Assembly (NCBI GenBank): GCA_002270295.1
Contig: NISF01000008.1
Location: forward strand, 222,076 to 286,075
Reading direction: 5' to 3'
DNA: 64,000 bases
From: Enterobacter sp. 10-1
Lineage (GTDB): Bacteria; Pseudomonadota; Gammaproteobacteria; Enterobacterales; Enterobacteriaceae
Shown here: piece after piece, positions 24,746 through 33,612 of the stretch
How positions within the stretch are numbered: position 1 is the stretch's first letter
Layout of the letters: every line of letters begins with the position of its first letter
Made by a program: the position numbers and the translations under genes
Notes under the pieces: generated by a model
The model's input: only the letters and a program-made list of their open reading frames with translations
What the model was told of the DNA's origin: nothing
Database searches by the model: none

Positions 24746-26833
24746 ATGAAAATTAAGCCCTCTTTGCTGGCTCTCGCAGTCGCAGTAAACATTTCACCTC
24801 TGACTTATGCAGCAGATGAAACCCTGGTGGTCACCGGCAGCGGCGCGTCCGACGATGCCGTCCTGTCCGATTCTGCGCTTCTGTCATCCGGTTCGGCCTC
24901 GCGCCTCGGTCTGAGCGATAAACAGACGCCGCGCCATACGGAAACCCTCAGCGCCAGAACTATCAAGGCGCAGGGGAAACGGACCCTCACCGAAGTCGTC
25001 GAGAGCGCGCCGGGGATGTCCGGCACCAGCTCGCCAACGCTCGCCAACAGCGTTTCGCTGCGCGGCTTCTCCGGCGTCTCCTGGCTGCTAAACGGCGTGG
25101 CGGTACCCGGCAGCACGATTCAAATTGCCGATCCGGTGCATTACGAAAACGTCGATATCCTGTACGGCACCGGCTCGGTTCTGAATGGCCTGAGCTCTGC
25201 CGGCGGCAGCGTCAACCTGACCTCGCGTAAAGCCACCTTCGGTCGCCAGCCGGTGGAGGCCGACTATAGCTGGTCAAGCTATAACAGCCATCGCGCCCAC
25301 ATCGGCGCGGGAGGCACGCTGGTTGAGGGTATAGCCGCCGGCCGCGTGGATGTCAGCGCCGCCAGTAACGGCACCCAGGTTGAGAAAGAGCGCAGCCGTC
25401 CGGAACGCGTCAGCGCGCAGCTTCTGCTGACGCCGACCGCTAACACCCAGATAACCTTTGATATCGATCGTAGCTTAACGGACATGCGCAATCCCTATTT
25501 CGGCACGCCGGTTATCAATGGCAAAGTCGATCGCGATTTACGTCATGTGAACTACAACAACCTTCAGGATGCGCATATCCGCAGCCAGGCGACCTCGTTC
25601 CAGTCAACCCAGTCCTGGTATGCAACGCCTGATTTGACCTTTGAAAACCAGTTCTACTATTACAAAGGCTTCCGCGAATGGCAGAACGTTGAGCGCTACT
25701 ACCCGGCGCAGAAAGCAGGCTACGTGACCCGCGATTCTTATGGCGATCTTGCGCATGATGACAAGCTGACGGGCAACCGGACCATGATCGTCTGGGATCG
25801 CCCGATTGCGTCATTCGCCAACCGCGTGACCGCCGGCGTCGATTTTTCAAAACGTGAGTTCCAGTACTATTCCAACGGCTTTTCGGGCGGGGAAGATGTT
25901 CTCCTGACCCACCCTGCCACCGGTGATTTCCGCACCGGCGCCGGCGGCAAGATGCGCTCTCCCGTCCGCCACATCACCCAGAATCAGTATGCGCTGCTGC
26001 TGGAAGATAACCTCAATATCACCGACGCCGTCGCCCTGTTAAGCCAGGCGCGCTACACCAACCTGGACATGCACTGGCACTATCAGCAGGATAATCAAAC
26101 CATCAATCGGAGCTATAGCTTCATAAGCGTCGGCGTGGGGCCGAGCTGGGCCATTAACGATAGCTGGACGCTGTATGCCAGCTACTCAACGGGTAAAGAA
26201 CCCGGCAGCGATATCTTCTTTATCAGCCCCGCGCAAACGTCGCTCCCGCTTACCGCCGTTCAGCAATATGAAGCGGGTGTAAAAGGAACGTTCGAGCGCG
26301 GCGCAATGAAGCTCGCCGTTTACGATCTGCAGAAAAAGAATATTTACCAGCAGTCGGCAACCCAGGCGGAGGTATGGAACGCGGTTGGTAAACAGACCTC
26401 TCGCGGCATCGAATTGAGCTGGTCGATTAAGCCGCTGGATAGCGTCACGCTGACAGGTAATGCCGCCTATACCCACGCGCGCTTTGACGATTTCAAACAG
26501 GGTACGCAGGACCTTTCCGGCAACCGGCCGCGCTACATTCCGGAGTGGACAGCGAACCTTGCCGGGCGCTATATGCCGACCGACAAACTGGGTCTCGGCG
26601 CGCAGCTCCACTATGTGGGCAGCAGCTATAACGATGACGCCAACACCAACAAAATGGGTGATTACACCACTCTCGACCTGAATGCCGATTATGCCGTGCT
26701 GAAGGACGTTATCGTGGGCACCCGCGTGCGTAACCTGACGGATCGTTTCTACACCTGGCAGCGAACCTATGCCGGGCAGGAGATGATTGCGCCAGGTCGC
26801 ACGTATGAAGCCTATATCAACATGCGTTTCTGA
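24746..26833 (+). CDS. TonB-dependent receptor, probably for a zinc complex
   Basis: Outer-membrane receptor of 695 residues. Signal peptide to about residue 22 (LTYAADE), TonB box ETLVVTG directly after it, plug domain (LTEVVESAPGMSG, VSLRGFSGVSWLLNGVAV, VDILYGTGSVLNGLSSAGG) and a barrel ending in YINMRF. Architecture is of the siderophore-receptor type. It stands behind a Zur-like operator and is translationally fused (TGATG) to a binding-protein gene, so a zinc or zinc-chelate ligand is more likely than iron. The ligand is inferred from regulation only. Confidence 0.85.
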   Translation: MKIKPSLLALAVAVNISPLTYAADETLVVTGSGASDDAVLSDSALLSSGSASRLGLSDKQTPRHTETLSARTIKAQGKRTLTEVVESAPGMSGTSSPTLANSVSLRGFSGVSWLLNGVAVPGSTIQIADPVHYENVDILYGTGSVLNGLSSAGGSVNLTSRKATFGRQPVEADYSWSSYNSHRAHIGAGGTLVEGIAAGRVDVSAASNGTQVEKERSRPERVSAQLLLTPTANTQITFDIDRSLTDMRNPYFGTPVINGKVDRDLRHVNYNNLQDAHIRSQATSFQSTQSWYATPDLTFENQFYYYKGFREWQNVERYYPAQKAGYVTRDSYGDLAHDDKLTGNRTMIVWDRPIASFANRVTAGVDFSKREFQYYSNGFSGGEDVLLTHPATGDFRTGAGGKMRSPVRHITQNQYALLLEDNLNITDAVALLSQARYTNLDMHWHYQQDNQTINRSYSFISVGVGPSWAINDSWTLYASYSTGKEPGSDIFFISPAQTSLPLTAVQQYEAGVKGTFERGAMKLAVYDLQKKNIYQQSATQAEVWNAVGKQTSRGIELSWSIKPLDSVTLTGNAAYTHARFDDFKQGTQDLSGNRPRYIPEWTANLAGRYMPTDKLGLGAQLHYVGSSYNDDANTNKMGDYTTLDLNADYAVLKDVIVGTRVRNLTDRFYTWQRTYAGQEMIAPGRTYEAYINMRF

Positions 26834-27780
26834 TGAAACGCCTTGCCGCCCTCGCCCTGCTGGCAGCCTCTGCCAGCTTTGCGCATCCCGTGACCTTGCA
26901 AAACTGTGGGCACTCCTGGACGTTTGCGCGTGTCCCACAGCGGACCATTGTCTATATGCCGACCGCGATGGAAAACATGCTCGCGCTGCGTCTGGGCGAT
27001 GCCATTATCAGCGCCGTCGGCTATCGGCCGGATGAAGATACCGCGCCGTCTCCCTGGTACAAACCGCTAACGGCCCGTCTCGATGATGCTCCCTGGTCGG
27101 CGGAAACCCTGCTGGCCTCGCGGCCAGATTTTATCTATTCCGGCAGCTACTACTGGTTTAACAGCCCGGAAACCGCCGGTCGCGAAAGGATGGCCGAATG
27201 GGGCATCGCCAGCTGGCTGATTGAAGGGATGTGCAATGGCCTGCAAAGCGCTTCCCCTGCGTCCGCCACCTTCGCCAGCATCTATGCCGAGCTGCGCAAT
27301 ATTGCGCGTATTTATGCCGTAGAGCCGCGCGCCGAGGCGCTGATCGCTGAGCTGAAGCAGCGGGTCGCTGCCGACAGCCGCATAAAGCTGCCGCCGAGAA
27401 CGCTGATGTGGTGGTATTCCGGGACGGCGACCCCTTACGTGGCGGGCGGTCATGGCGCGGCGGAGCTGCTAACCCAAACCATCGGCAGCAGAAATATCTT
27501 TTCTGATAGCAAGGAACTGTGGCCCGCCATGAGCTGGGAGGCGATCGCCGAACGAGATCCCGACTACCTGATTCTGGGCGACCTGCGCCGGGGCGGAGCC
27601 GGCGACAGCGCCCGCAGCAAAATCGATTTTCTTGAACATTACCCGCTCACCGCCGGCATGAAGGCGGTGAAAGCAAAGCATTACATCATCTTACCCGGCT
27701 ATGACATGGACGCCTCCGCGCGTTCGGTTCTGGCCCTGCACCGGCTTGTCACACAAATACACGCTAAGGAACAACAATGA
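26833..27780 (+). CDS. Metal-complex ABC binding protein (FepB/BtuF fold)
   Basis: 315-residue class III periplasmic binding protein. Short signal peptide (AALALLAASASFA, cut near residue 17), then RVPQRTIVYMPTAMENMLAL and the hinge region ETLLASRPDFIYSGSYYW, as in FepB, BtuF and FecB. The C-terminal lobe contains DPDYLILGDLRRG. Overlaps the receptor stop by one base and the next gene by four. It should hand the imported complex to the permease two genes downstream. Confidence 0.87.
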   Translation: MKRLAALALLAASASFAHPVTLQNCGHSWTFARVPQRTIVYMPTAMENMLALRLGDAIISAVGYRPDEDTAPSPWYKPLTARLDDAPWSAETLLASRPDFIYSGSYYWFNSPETAGRERMAEWGIASWLIEGMCNGLQSASPASATFASIYAELRNIARIYAVEPRAEALIAELKQRVAADSRIKLPPRTLMWWYSGTATPYVAGGHGAAELLTQTIGSRNIFSDSKELWPAMSWEAIAERDPDYLILGDLRRGGAGDSARSKIDFLEHYPLTAGMKAVKAKHYIILPGYDMDASARSVLALHRLVTQIHAKEQQ

Positions 27781-28526
27781 CCTTTCCCGCCCGCGAATTA
27801 CTGAAGAACTGGGATGAACAACAAAGCGCCTACATCGCCCACCGCGAAGCGCGCTATAACGCCGCGCTGGATGTGCTGGCGATGAGCTATGGAGAAGCCT
27901 TCCACGTGGTGGATCTGGCCTGCGGCCCGGGCTCGTTCAGCCTGCGTCTTTTGCAACGTTTTCCGGCCGCAACCGTAACGGCTATTGACCTCGATCCGCT
28001 GCTGATGGCGCTGGCTAAAGAAGCGCTGGCGGAATACCGGGACCGCATTCAGTTCTTCAGCGGCGATATGGCATCAGCAGATTGCTTCACCGTCATCGCC
28101 AGTAAGCCCCAGGCCGTGGTTTCCAGCACCGCCATCCACTGGCTGCTGCCGGAGCAGCAGGTGGCGCTGTATCGCAACGTTTTTAACCTGCTGGATGAAG
28201 GAGGGATGTTCATCAACGCCGACCACCAGCGCTTTGACCAGCGTAGCCCGCGTCAGACGCTGCTTGCCCGGACTCATGACGAAAGCACCCAGGAAAAGGC
28301 CTGGGCCGCCGGCGTGCAGGACTGGGACAGCTGGTTTGCAGCGGCCACCCGTTATCCCGAGCTGGCCGATGTAATCGATGCGCGCGCCGCCATCTTTGCC
28401 GACCGCCCGACGCCGCTGGCCACCACGGTAGAATTCCAGCTTGCCGCCCTGCGCCAGGCCGGTTTTACGGAAACGGGTACGCTGTGGCAATTCCTCGATG
28501 ACTATATCGTCGCCGGCTGGAAATAA
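27777..28526 (+). CDS. Class I SAM-dependent methyltransferase
   Basis: 249 residues with the Rossmann motif I VVDLACGPGSFSLRLL at about 39-54, an acidic motif II ending (AIDLDPLLMALAKEAL) and the post-motif VVSSTAIHWLLPEQQ. The substrate is unknown. It is embedded in, and coupled to, a metal-uptake operon (ATGA overlap upstream, two bases to the permease). It may modify or take apart a small metallophore, or its product may be a chelator; this is inference from position. Confidence 0.82.
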   Translation: MTFPARELLKNWDEQQSAYIAHREARYNAALDVLAMSYGEAFHVVDLACGPGSFSLRLLQRFPAATVTAIDLDPLLMALAKEALAEYRDRIQFFSGDMASADCFTVIASKPQAVVSSTAIHWLLPEQQVALYRNVFNLLDEGGMFINADHQRFDQRSPRQTLLARTHDESTQEKAWAAGVQDWDSWFAAATRYPELADVIDARAAIFADRPTPLATTVEFQLAALRQAGFTETGTLWQFLDDYIVAGWK

Positions 28527-28528
28527 TC

Positions 28529-29536
28529 ATGCTGCGTTCCCCTGTTTTTCGCCTCGCCATGCTGCTTCCGGCGCTGCTGCTGGCCCTGTGCATTGCCGTA
28601 ATGTATGGCCCGGTGACCTTCTCCATGCAGGAGGTGGCACACGCCATCCTGGCAGGCTACTGGCATAGCGATACGGCGGGAACGCTTCATCAGCGGATCG
28701 TCTGGTCCCTGCGCATTCCGCGCTCCCTGCTTGCGGCCCTCGCCGGCGCCACGCTGGCGCTGGCCGGGACGGTTCTCCAGTCGCTGACCCGCAATCCCCT
28801 TGCCGACCCCTGGGTGCTGGGCATTTCATCCGGCGCGGGCCTCGGGGCGGTGCTGGTCATCGCGCTCGGCCTCAGCGTGGGCTGGGCCGCGGTGCCTGCC
28901 GGCGCTTTCTGCGGCGCAATGCTGGCTTTTTCTTTGGTGCTGCTGATGGCGCGTAAATCGCTATCCGGCCAGTCCAGCCGCTTTGTGCTGACCGGCGTCG
29001 CGGTAACGCAGCTGCTCTCTGCAGCCACATCATTGATTACGCTCTGGAAAACGGATGCCGATACCACGCGAGGCGTGATGTTCTGGCTGCTGGGGAGCTT
29101 CGCTCAGGCATCCTGGCTACAGGTAGCGCTCTGCGCGGCGGCGCTGCTGCCGATATTTCTGATCTGCTGGTGGCGGGCAACAGAGCTGGATGTCCTGACG
29201 TTCGGCAGCGCGACGGCGGCGTCGCTCGGCGTGGAGGTCGGTACTATCAAGCTGGCCATGTACTGCCTGCTGACCCTGTTAACGGCGGTGGTTGTCGCCT
29301 GCTGTGGGGCTATCGGTTTTATTGGGCTGACCGTGCCCCATATCGCCCGCATGCTCATTGGATACCGCCATCGCTCGCTGCTGCCGGCATCCATGCTGTG
29401 CGGGGCTATCTTTACCGTTCTGGCCGATACCCTCGCCCGCACGCTGTTTACGCCGCGTGAACTCCCCGTCGGTATCCTGACGGCGATGCTCGGGGTCCCG
29501 ATATTTCTTTTTCTGATCGCCCGCACGTCGCGATAG
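28529..29536 (+). CDS. FecCD/BtuC-family ABC permease
   Basis: 335-residue inner-membrane permease with about ten helices. Family motifs include RIPRSLLAALAGATLALAGT, LQSLTRNPLADPWVLGISSGAGLGA (split) and GFIGLTVPHIARMLIG. It forms a homodimeric channel for the cognate binding protein two genes upstream. No ATPase gene follows, so the ATP-binding subunit must come from elsewhere in the genome. Confidence 0.92.
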   Translation: MLRSPVFRLAMLLPALLLALCIAVMYGPVTFSMQEVAHAILAGYWHSDTAGTLHQRIVWSLRIPRSLLAALAGATLALAGTVLQSLTRNPLADPWVLGISSGAGLGAVLVIALGLSVGWAAVPAGAFCGAMLAFSLVLLMARKSLSGQSSRFVLTGVAVTQLLSAATSLITLWKTDADTTRGVMFWLLGSFAQASWLQVALCAAALLPIFLICWWRATELDVLTFGSATAASLGVEVGTIKLAMYCLLTLLTAVVVACCGAIGFIGLTVPHIARMLIGYRHRSLLPASMLCGAIFTVLADTLARTLFTPRELPVGILTAMLGVPIFLFLIARTSR

Positions 29537-29580
29537 CCGGCGGCGCTGAGCAGCCGCGCAATGAGCGCTCCGGATTTTTT
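29537..29580 (+). terminator. Probable terminator of the metal-uptake operon
   Basis: An imperfect GC-rich hairpin (CCGG-CGGCGCT pairing with AGCGCTCCGG, one bulge) begins right after the permease stop and is followed by A and TTTTTT. Confidence 0.55.
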
Positions 29581-29641
29581 GTAACATTCAAAATGCGAAT
29601 GAGATACACTCAATCAAATTACTCTGACATCTGGCTGCATT

Positions 29642-30088
29642 TTGCACGAACGCACACGAACCTATCCCATAGCTGCATGGCTGGCGCTGCTTGCCATCGC
29701 TATGTTGTTCGTTGCTCCCGTCGTCTCGAAGTCCATTGCCCGCCAGGCAGCCTGCCAGCACTTCTCCGCCGTCTCGTCGATGCCCATGCCGGCTATGCAC
29801 CATGACATGCCGATGGCGGCGCACTGCGCTGAGAGCGTGGCTATGGATCATCAGATGATGTCCGGTCAGGCGATGTCGCCAATGGAAGAGATCGCCTGCG
29901 GCTACTGTCAGCTGCTGGTCCATCTGCCGTTTGTCCAGCTACTGCTGGCGATGCTGCTCTGGCTGCTGCTGCTTTTTATTGTCCGTCATCCGTTAATTCC
30001 GATCGTTTGCGCGCCGATTTTCCGCGCCTGGACGCCTCAGCGCGCCCGCGCGCCTCCTGCGGTTTTTCTCTCTTCGTTTAACGACTAA
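29642..30088 (+). CDS. DUF2946 His/Met-rich membrane-anchored protein
   Basis: About 148 residues with an N-terminal hydrophobic helix (AAWLALLAIAMLFVAPVVS), a periplasmic His/Met-rich stretch (MPMPAMHHDMPMAAHC), the DUF2946 signature ACGYCQLL and a second hydrophobic segment. The family is frequently found beside copper or haem receptor genes and the composition suggests copper binding. The only long in-frame start is TTG 29642, without a good ribosome site; ATG 29702 is inside the membrane helix, so the true start is uncertain. Followed after 77 bases by a copper-type TonB receptor. Confidence 0.7.
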   Translation: MHERTRTYPIAAWLALLAIAMLFVAPVVSKSIARQAACQHFSAVSSMPMPAMHHDMPMAAHCAESVAMDHQMMSGQAMSPMEEIACGYCQLLVHLPFVQLLLAMLLWLLLLFIVRHPLIPIVCAPIFRAWTPQRARAPPAVFLSSFND

Positions 30089-30165
30089 TAACCGATATTG
30101 CGTAGCTTTTGCCCATCGCCTGATGAGCAGGATATTGCTACGCCAGAAAAACAGCAGGCCATGTA

Positions 30166-32229
30166 ATGAAAAAACTCACTCTCGTGCGCACTCCGCTCGC
30201 CTCTCTGATCCTGATGACGCTGCTTGCAAACGCGGCGTCCGCGGATGAACAGCACCATCAGGATACGATGCAAGATGACGCCGTCATGATCGTCACGGCG
30301 CCGGTCTCCTCTCCGCTGGAGATTGTCACCTCGCCCAAAACGCCGCGTCAGCCGGTCCCCGCCAGCGATGGCTCCGATTACCTGAAAACGATCCCCGGCT
30401 TTTCGCAGATTCGTAACGGCGGGACCAACGGCGATCCCGTTTTCCGCGGCATGTTCGGATCGCGCCTGCGCATCCTGACCAATAATGGCGAAATGCTGGG
30501 CGCCTGCCCGGCGCGCATGGACGCACCCAGCTCCTATATTTCCCCGGAAAGCTATGATCTCCTGACGCTGATTAAAGGGCCGGAAACCGTACTGTGGGGA
30601 CCGGGAAATTCAGCCGGAACCCTGCGCTTTGACCGCGAGCCGCCGCGTTTCGACAAGCCCGGCATTCAGGGCACTGCCAGCCTGCTGGCCGGTTCAAATA
30701 ACCGCTGGGATGAGAATGCGGACCTCAGCCTGGGGAGCGAGCTGGGCTACCTGCGCCTGACGGGGAATAAATCGCGCGCCGATGACTACAAGGACGGGAA
30801 TGGCGATCGCGTACCGGCAAAATGGGATAAGTGGAACGGCGATATGGCGCTCGGCTGGACGCCGGACAAAGATACCTTAGTCGAGCTCTCGGCAGGAAAA
30901 GGGGATGGCGAAGCCCGCTACGCCGGGCGCAGCATGGATGGCTCCCGCTTCAAACGCGAAAGCCTCGGCATGCGCGTCGAAAAGTCCAATATTGGCGAGG
31001 TCTTCGATAAATTCGAAGCCAATATCTATTACAACTACGCCGATCATGTCATGGACAACTACTCCCTGCGCTCACCTGGGGGCGGAATGTCGGGGATGGA
31101 TATGTCCGCCGGAATGGGCGACATGGGGGGCGGGATGGATTCCGGCTCCTCGATGAACATGAGTATGCCGATGGCGATGGAGCTGGACCGCAGAACCGTA
31201 GGCGGCCGGATGATGGGAACCTGGCTGTGGTCTGACTTTGAGCTACGCAGCGGCGCCGATACGCAGCTCAATACCCACCGCAGCAAAGGCGACGATGGCT
31301 GGGCGAAAGATGCCCGCTTCCATGATTACGGTCTGTTCAGCGAGCTGACGTGGCATGCCACGGAGCAGAGTAAAGTGGTCAGCGGCGCGCGGCTGGATCG
31401 GGTGCTGGTCGACAATTTCAGCGACGCGGGATCCGCTGAGCGAACCGATACGCTGCCCGCCGGTTTTGTCCGCATCGAACACAACCTGGTCGGGACGCCG
31501 GTCATGTTTTATGCCGGTATCGGCTATACCGAGCGCTTCCCTGATTACTGGGAGCTGTTCTCGCCGACCTACGGCCCGGATGGCTCCACCGACGCCTTTG
31601 ATAAAGTCAAAACGGAAAAAACGACGCAGATCGATATCGGGGCGCAGTACAAAGGGGAGCGGCTTAACGGCTGGGTGTCGGCCTATGTTGGACGGGTGAA
31701 CGATTTTATTCTCTTCCGCTACGACCCCAGCAACGCCTATATCAGCCAGGTCGATAACGTGAATGCCACCATTATGGGCGGCGAAGCCGGCGCCAGCTAC
31801 CAGCTCAGCGACGCCTGGAAAGCCGACGCCAGTCTGGCCTATTCATGGGGCCAAAATACCGCTGACCATCAGCCGCTACCGCAAATCCCGCCGCTGGAGG
31901 CGCGACTGGGGCTCACCTGGGAACGCGGCGACTGGAGCAGCACCGGGCTGCTGCGCATGGTCAGCAGTCAGCATCGCGTCGCCATCAACGAAGGCAACGT
32001 CGTCGGCAAGGATTTTGCCAACAGCGCCGGTTTTGCGGTCTTTTCGGCGAACGCGGCTTATCGGGTCAACAAGTCGGTTAAGCTGAGCGCAGGCGTGGAT
32101 AACCTGTTCGACAAGGCTTACAGCGAGCATTTAAATCTGGCCGGGAACAGCAGCTTTGGCTATTCCGCAAATACGTCGGTTAACGAACCAGGAAGAACCT
32201 TCTGGGGCAAGCTGAACGTCACATTCTGA
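30166..32229 (+). CDS. TonB-dependent copper receptor, OprC/NosA type
   Basis: 687-residue outer-membrane receptor. Signal peptide to about residue 26, His-rich start (EQHHQDTM), TonB box VMIVTAP, plug with PVFRGMFGSRLRILTNNGEM. Residues 114-118 read CPARM, the Cys-x3-Met copper site known from Pseudomonas OprC. A methionine-rich loop (bases ~31080-31180, containing MSGMDMSAGMGDM) could supply further thioether ligands. The barrel ends in LNVTF. Preceded by a DUF2946 gene. The copper assignment is strong by motif. Confidence 0.9.
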   Translation: MKKLTLVRTPLASLILMTLLANAASADEQHHQDTMQDDAVMIVTAPVSSPLEIVTSPKTPRQPVPASDGSDYLKTIPGFSQIRNGGTNGDPVFRGMFGSRLRILTNNGEMLGACPARMDAPSSYISPESYDLLTLIKGPETVLWGPGNSAGTLRFDREPPRFDKPGIQGTASLLAGSNNRWDENADLSLGSELGYLRLTGNKSRADDYKDGNGDRVPAKWDKWNGDMALGWTPDKDTLVELSAGKGDGEARYAGRSMDGSRFKRESLGMRVEKSNIGEVFDKFEANIYYNYADHVMDNYSLRSPGGGMSGMDMSAGMGDMGGGMDSGSSMNMSMPMAMELDRRTVGGRMMGTWLWSDFELRSGADTQLNTHRSKGDDGWAKDARFHDYGLFSELTWHATEQSKVVSGARLDRVLVDNFSDAGSAERTDTLPAGFVRIEHNLVGTPVMFYAGIGYTERFPDYWELFSPTYGPDGSTDAFDKVKTEKTTQIDIGAQYKGERLNGWVSAYVGRVNDFILFRYDPSNAYISQVDNVNATIMGGEAGASYQLSDAWKADASLAYSWGQNTADHQPLPQIPPLEARLGLTWERGDWSSTGLLRMVSSQHRVAINEGNVVGKDFANSAGFAVFSANAAYRVNKSVKLSAGVDNLFDKAYSEHLNLAGNSSFGYSANTSVNEPGRTFWGKLNVTF

Positions 32230-32234
32230 CAGGC

Positions 32235-32257
32235 TCCCGGCCCGTACTGGCCGGGAA
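32235..32257. terminator. Inverted repeat after copper receptor
   Basis: TCCCGGCC / GGCCGGGA stem with a short loop, six bases after the stop. No T-run follows, so terminator activity is uncertain. Confidence 0.35.
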
Positions 32258-32365
32258 TACCGTTCAGCAGCCGTTGTCCAGCCGGCCTGTTCTCAGCGCC
32301 AGTAAGCCCCGGTCACCCGGGGTTTATCAACCTCATCCGCGCGCCGCTCTTGACGCCGATGGCGA

Positions 32366-33157
32366 TCAGTTACCGCCGGCTTTTTTGATTGCCGCATCCA
32401 GGGAGTCTTTATCGGCAAGACCCGGGAAGACGGTAATATTCGCCTCCGTGGCGCCGGTGGTCGGCATCACGATCACCCCAGGCGTTCCGCTTAAGCCGAT
32501 CTCCTGCGCCAGCTGGTTAGTCGCCTCAAGCGCTGGCTCAACGTCTGCGGCCTTCTTCGCGTCGAAATTGACCTTCTTCACCTGCTGCTGAATATCCGCC
32601 GCCGTCAGCTTGCCCTCGTTATGCCCGGTGGCATAAATCCCGTTATGGTAGGTCAGGTAGGCTTCCGCCCCCTTCTGCTGATAAATTTGCAGGCCGGTTT
32701 TCGCCGCGGTCAGCGACGTTTCCCAGCGGCTGCCGAAAATAGGCCACTCTTTAAACGCGAAGCGGGTCTGCGGATTTTCCTTAATCACCTGAGCCATCAC
32801 CGGCGCCAGACGGCTACAGTAAATGCACTGGTAATCAAAGAATTCGATAACGGTAACCTTGCCATCCGCCGGTCCGTAGGTCGGCGTATTTTTATCCTGA
32901 GTCAGCGCGGCCTGATTTTTAATTACCGCCTGGGTCGCGGCGCTGGCCTGCTGCTCCTGCTGAATCTGCTGTAGCTTCTGGCTTGCCTGCAGCAGAACCT
33001 CCGGATGGGCGACTAAATAATCCGCCGCAATCTTGCCGATACGGGCCTCCTGCTCCGGCGTAAAGGTGGCAGCAGGGGCATCAGCGGCCATAGCCAGGGC
33101 CGGAAGCAGCGTGGCGCCAATCAAGGCGATGGTCACTATTTTTTTAGAGCCGGACAT
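32366..33157 (-). CDS. DsbA-family thiol oxidoreductase (ScsC/Com1-like)
   Basis: Periplasmic disulfide oxidoreductase or isomerase. 263 residues from ATG 33157, which has AAGGA about eight bases upstream and begins a normal signal peptide (SKKIVTIALIGATLLPALAMA); the longer frame to 33247 adds an arginine-rich stretch and is rejected. An N-terminal ~80-residue segment (FTPEQEARIGKIAADYLVAH, then coiled KLQQIQQEQQ) resembles the oligomerising stalk of ScsC/Com1 proteins. The thioredoxin domain has C-I-Y-C in FFDYQCIYC and the cis-proline loop GTPGV. Convergent to the copper receptor; a role in copper stress is possible but unproven. Confidence 0.87.
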   Translation of the reverse strand: MSGSKKIVTIALIGATLLPALAMAADAPAATFTPEQEARIGKIAADYLVAHPEVLLQASQKLQQIQQEQQASAATQAVIKNQAALTQDKNTPTYGPADGKVTVIEFFDYQCIYCSRLAPVMAQVIKENPQTRFAFKEWPIFGSRWETSLTAAKTGLQIYQQKGAEAYLTYHNGIYATGHNEGKLTAADIQQQVKKVNFDAKKAADVEPALEATNQLAQEIGLSGTPGVIVMPTTGATEANITVFPGLADKDSLDAAIKKAGGN

Positions 33158-33612
33158 GAGGATGATCCTTGCGATAGGTAAACGGCAGGTGAGTCTGATA
33201 AGACAAAGTAGCATCCTTTGCCGGCGAATAATCATCAGGCGATGCATTGATTCGTAACTTTATTTTTCAATACCGGGCAGACGTCGCGCCGCTCATATTC
33301 ACCCGAACGGTAGGCAACACGATCGAACGGCGCTACGCTTGCCCCTCATTTTACCCTTGAGAAGGGCGTTTTTCCGGTTAGATGAGTCAGGCATGAACCA
33401 GCTAGTTATTCAGTGGGATTTTACCGTCAGGAAGGGCTGCGTCGAAATTAGCGTAAAAATTCAGGCCAACGGGCCAGCCGCCGCATCCTCTTTCGCCGTC
33501 GACCCCGACGGCGTCAAGTTTCAGGCACATTCCTCTCACAGGCGTTCTCATTTGCCCTAAGCTTAATGGGGAAAGCTGTTACCACCCCATTCAGTGAAAA
33601 TGAGATAACGAT
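33158..33612. other. Divergent regulatory region of dsbA-like gene and cbpA
   Basis: 455 bases without a convincing gene. A short frame (33396-33560, MNQLVIQWDF) has no support. An inverted repeat ATGGGG / CCCCAT at 33566-33590 lies just upstream of cbpA and may be part of its promoter region or an RNA hairpin. Confidence 0.45.

Noticed and set aside
29596..29618. Possible Fur box before the DUF2946 gene (GCGAATGAGATACACTC)
   Set aside because: Too many mismatches to the 7-1-7 pattern and no supporting second site.
33339..33560. Short plus-strand frame upstream of cbpA
   Set aside because: No ribosome site, no motif and low-quality composition; more likely leader or intergenic DNA.
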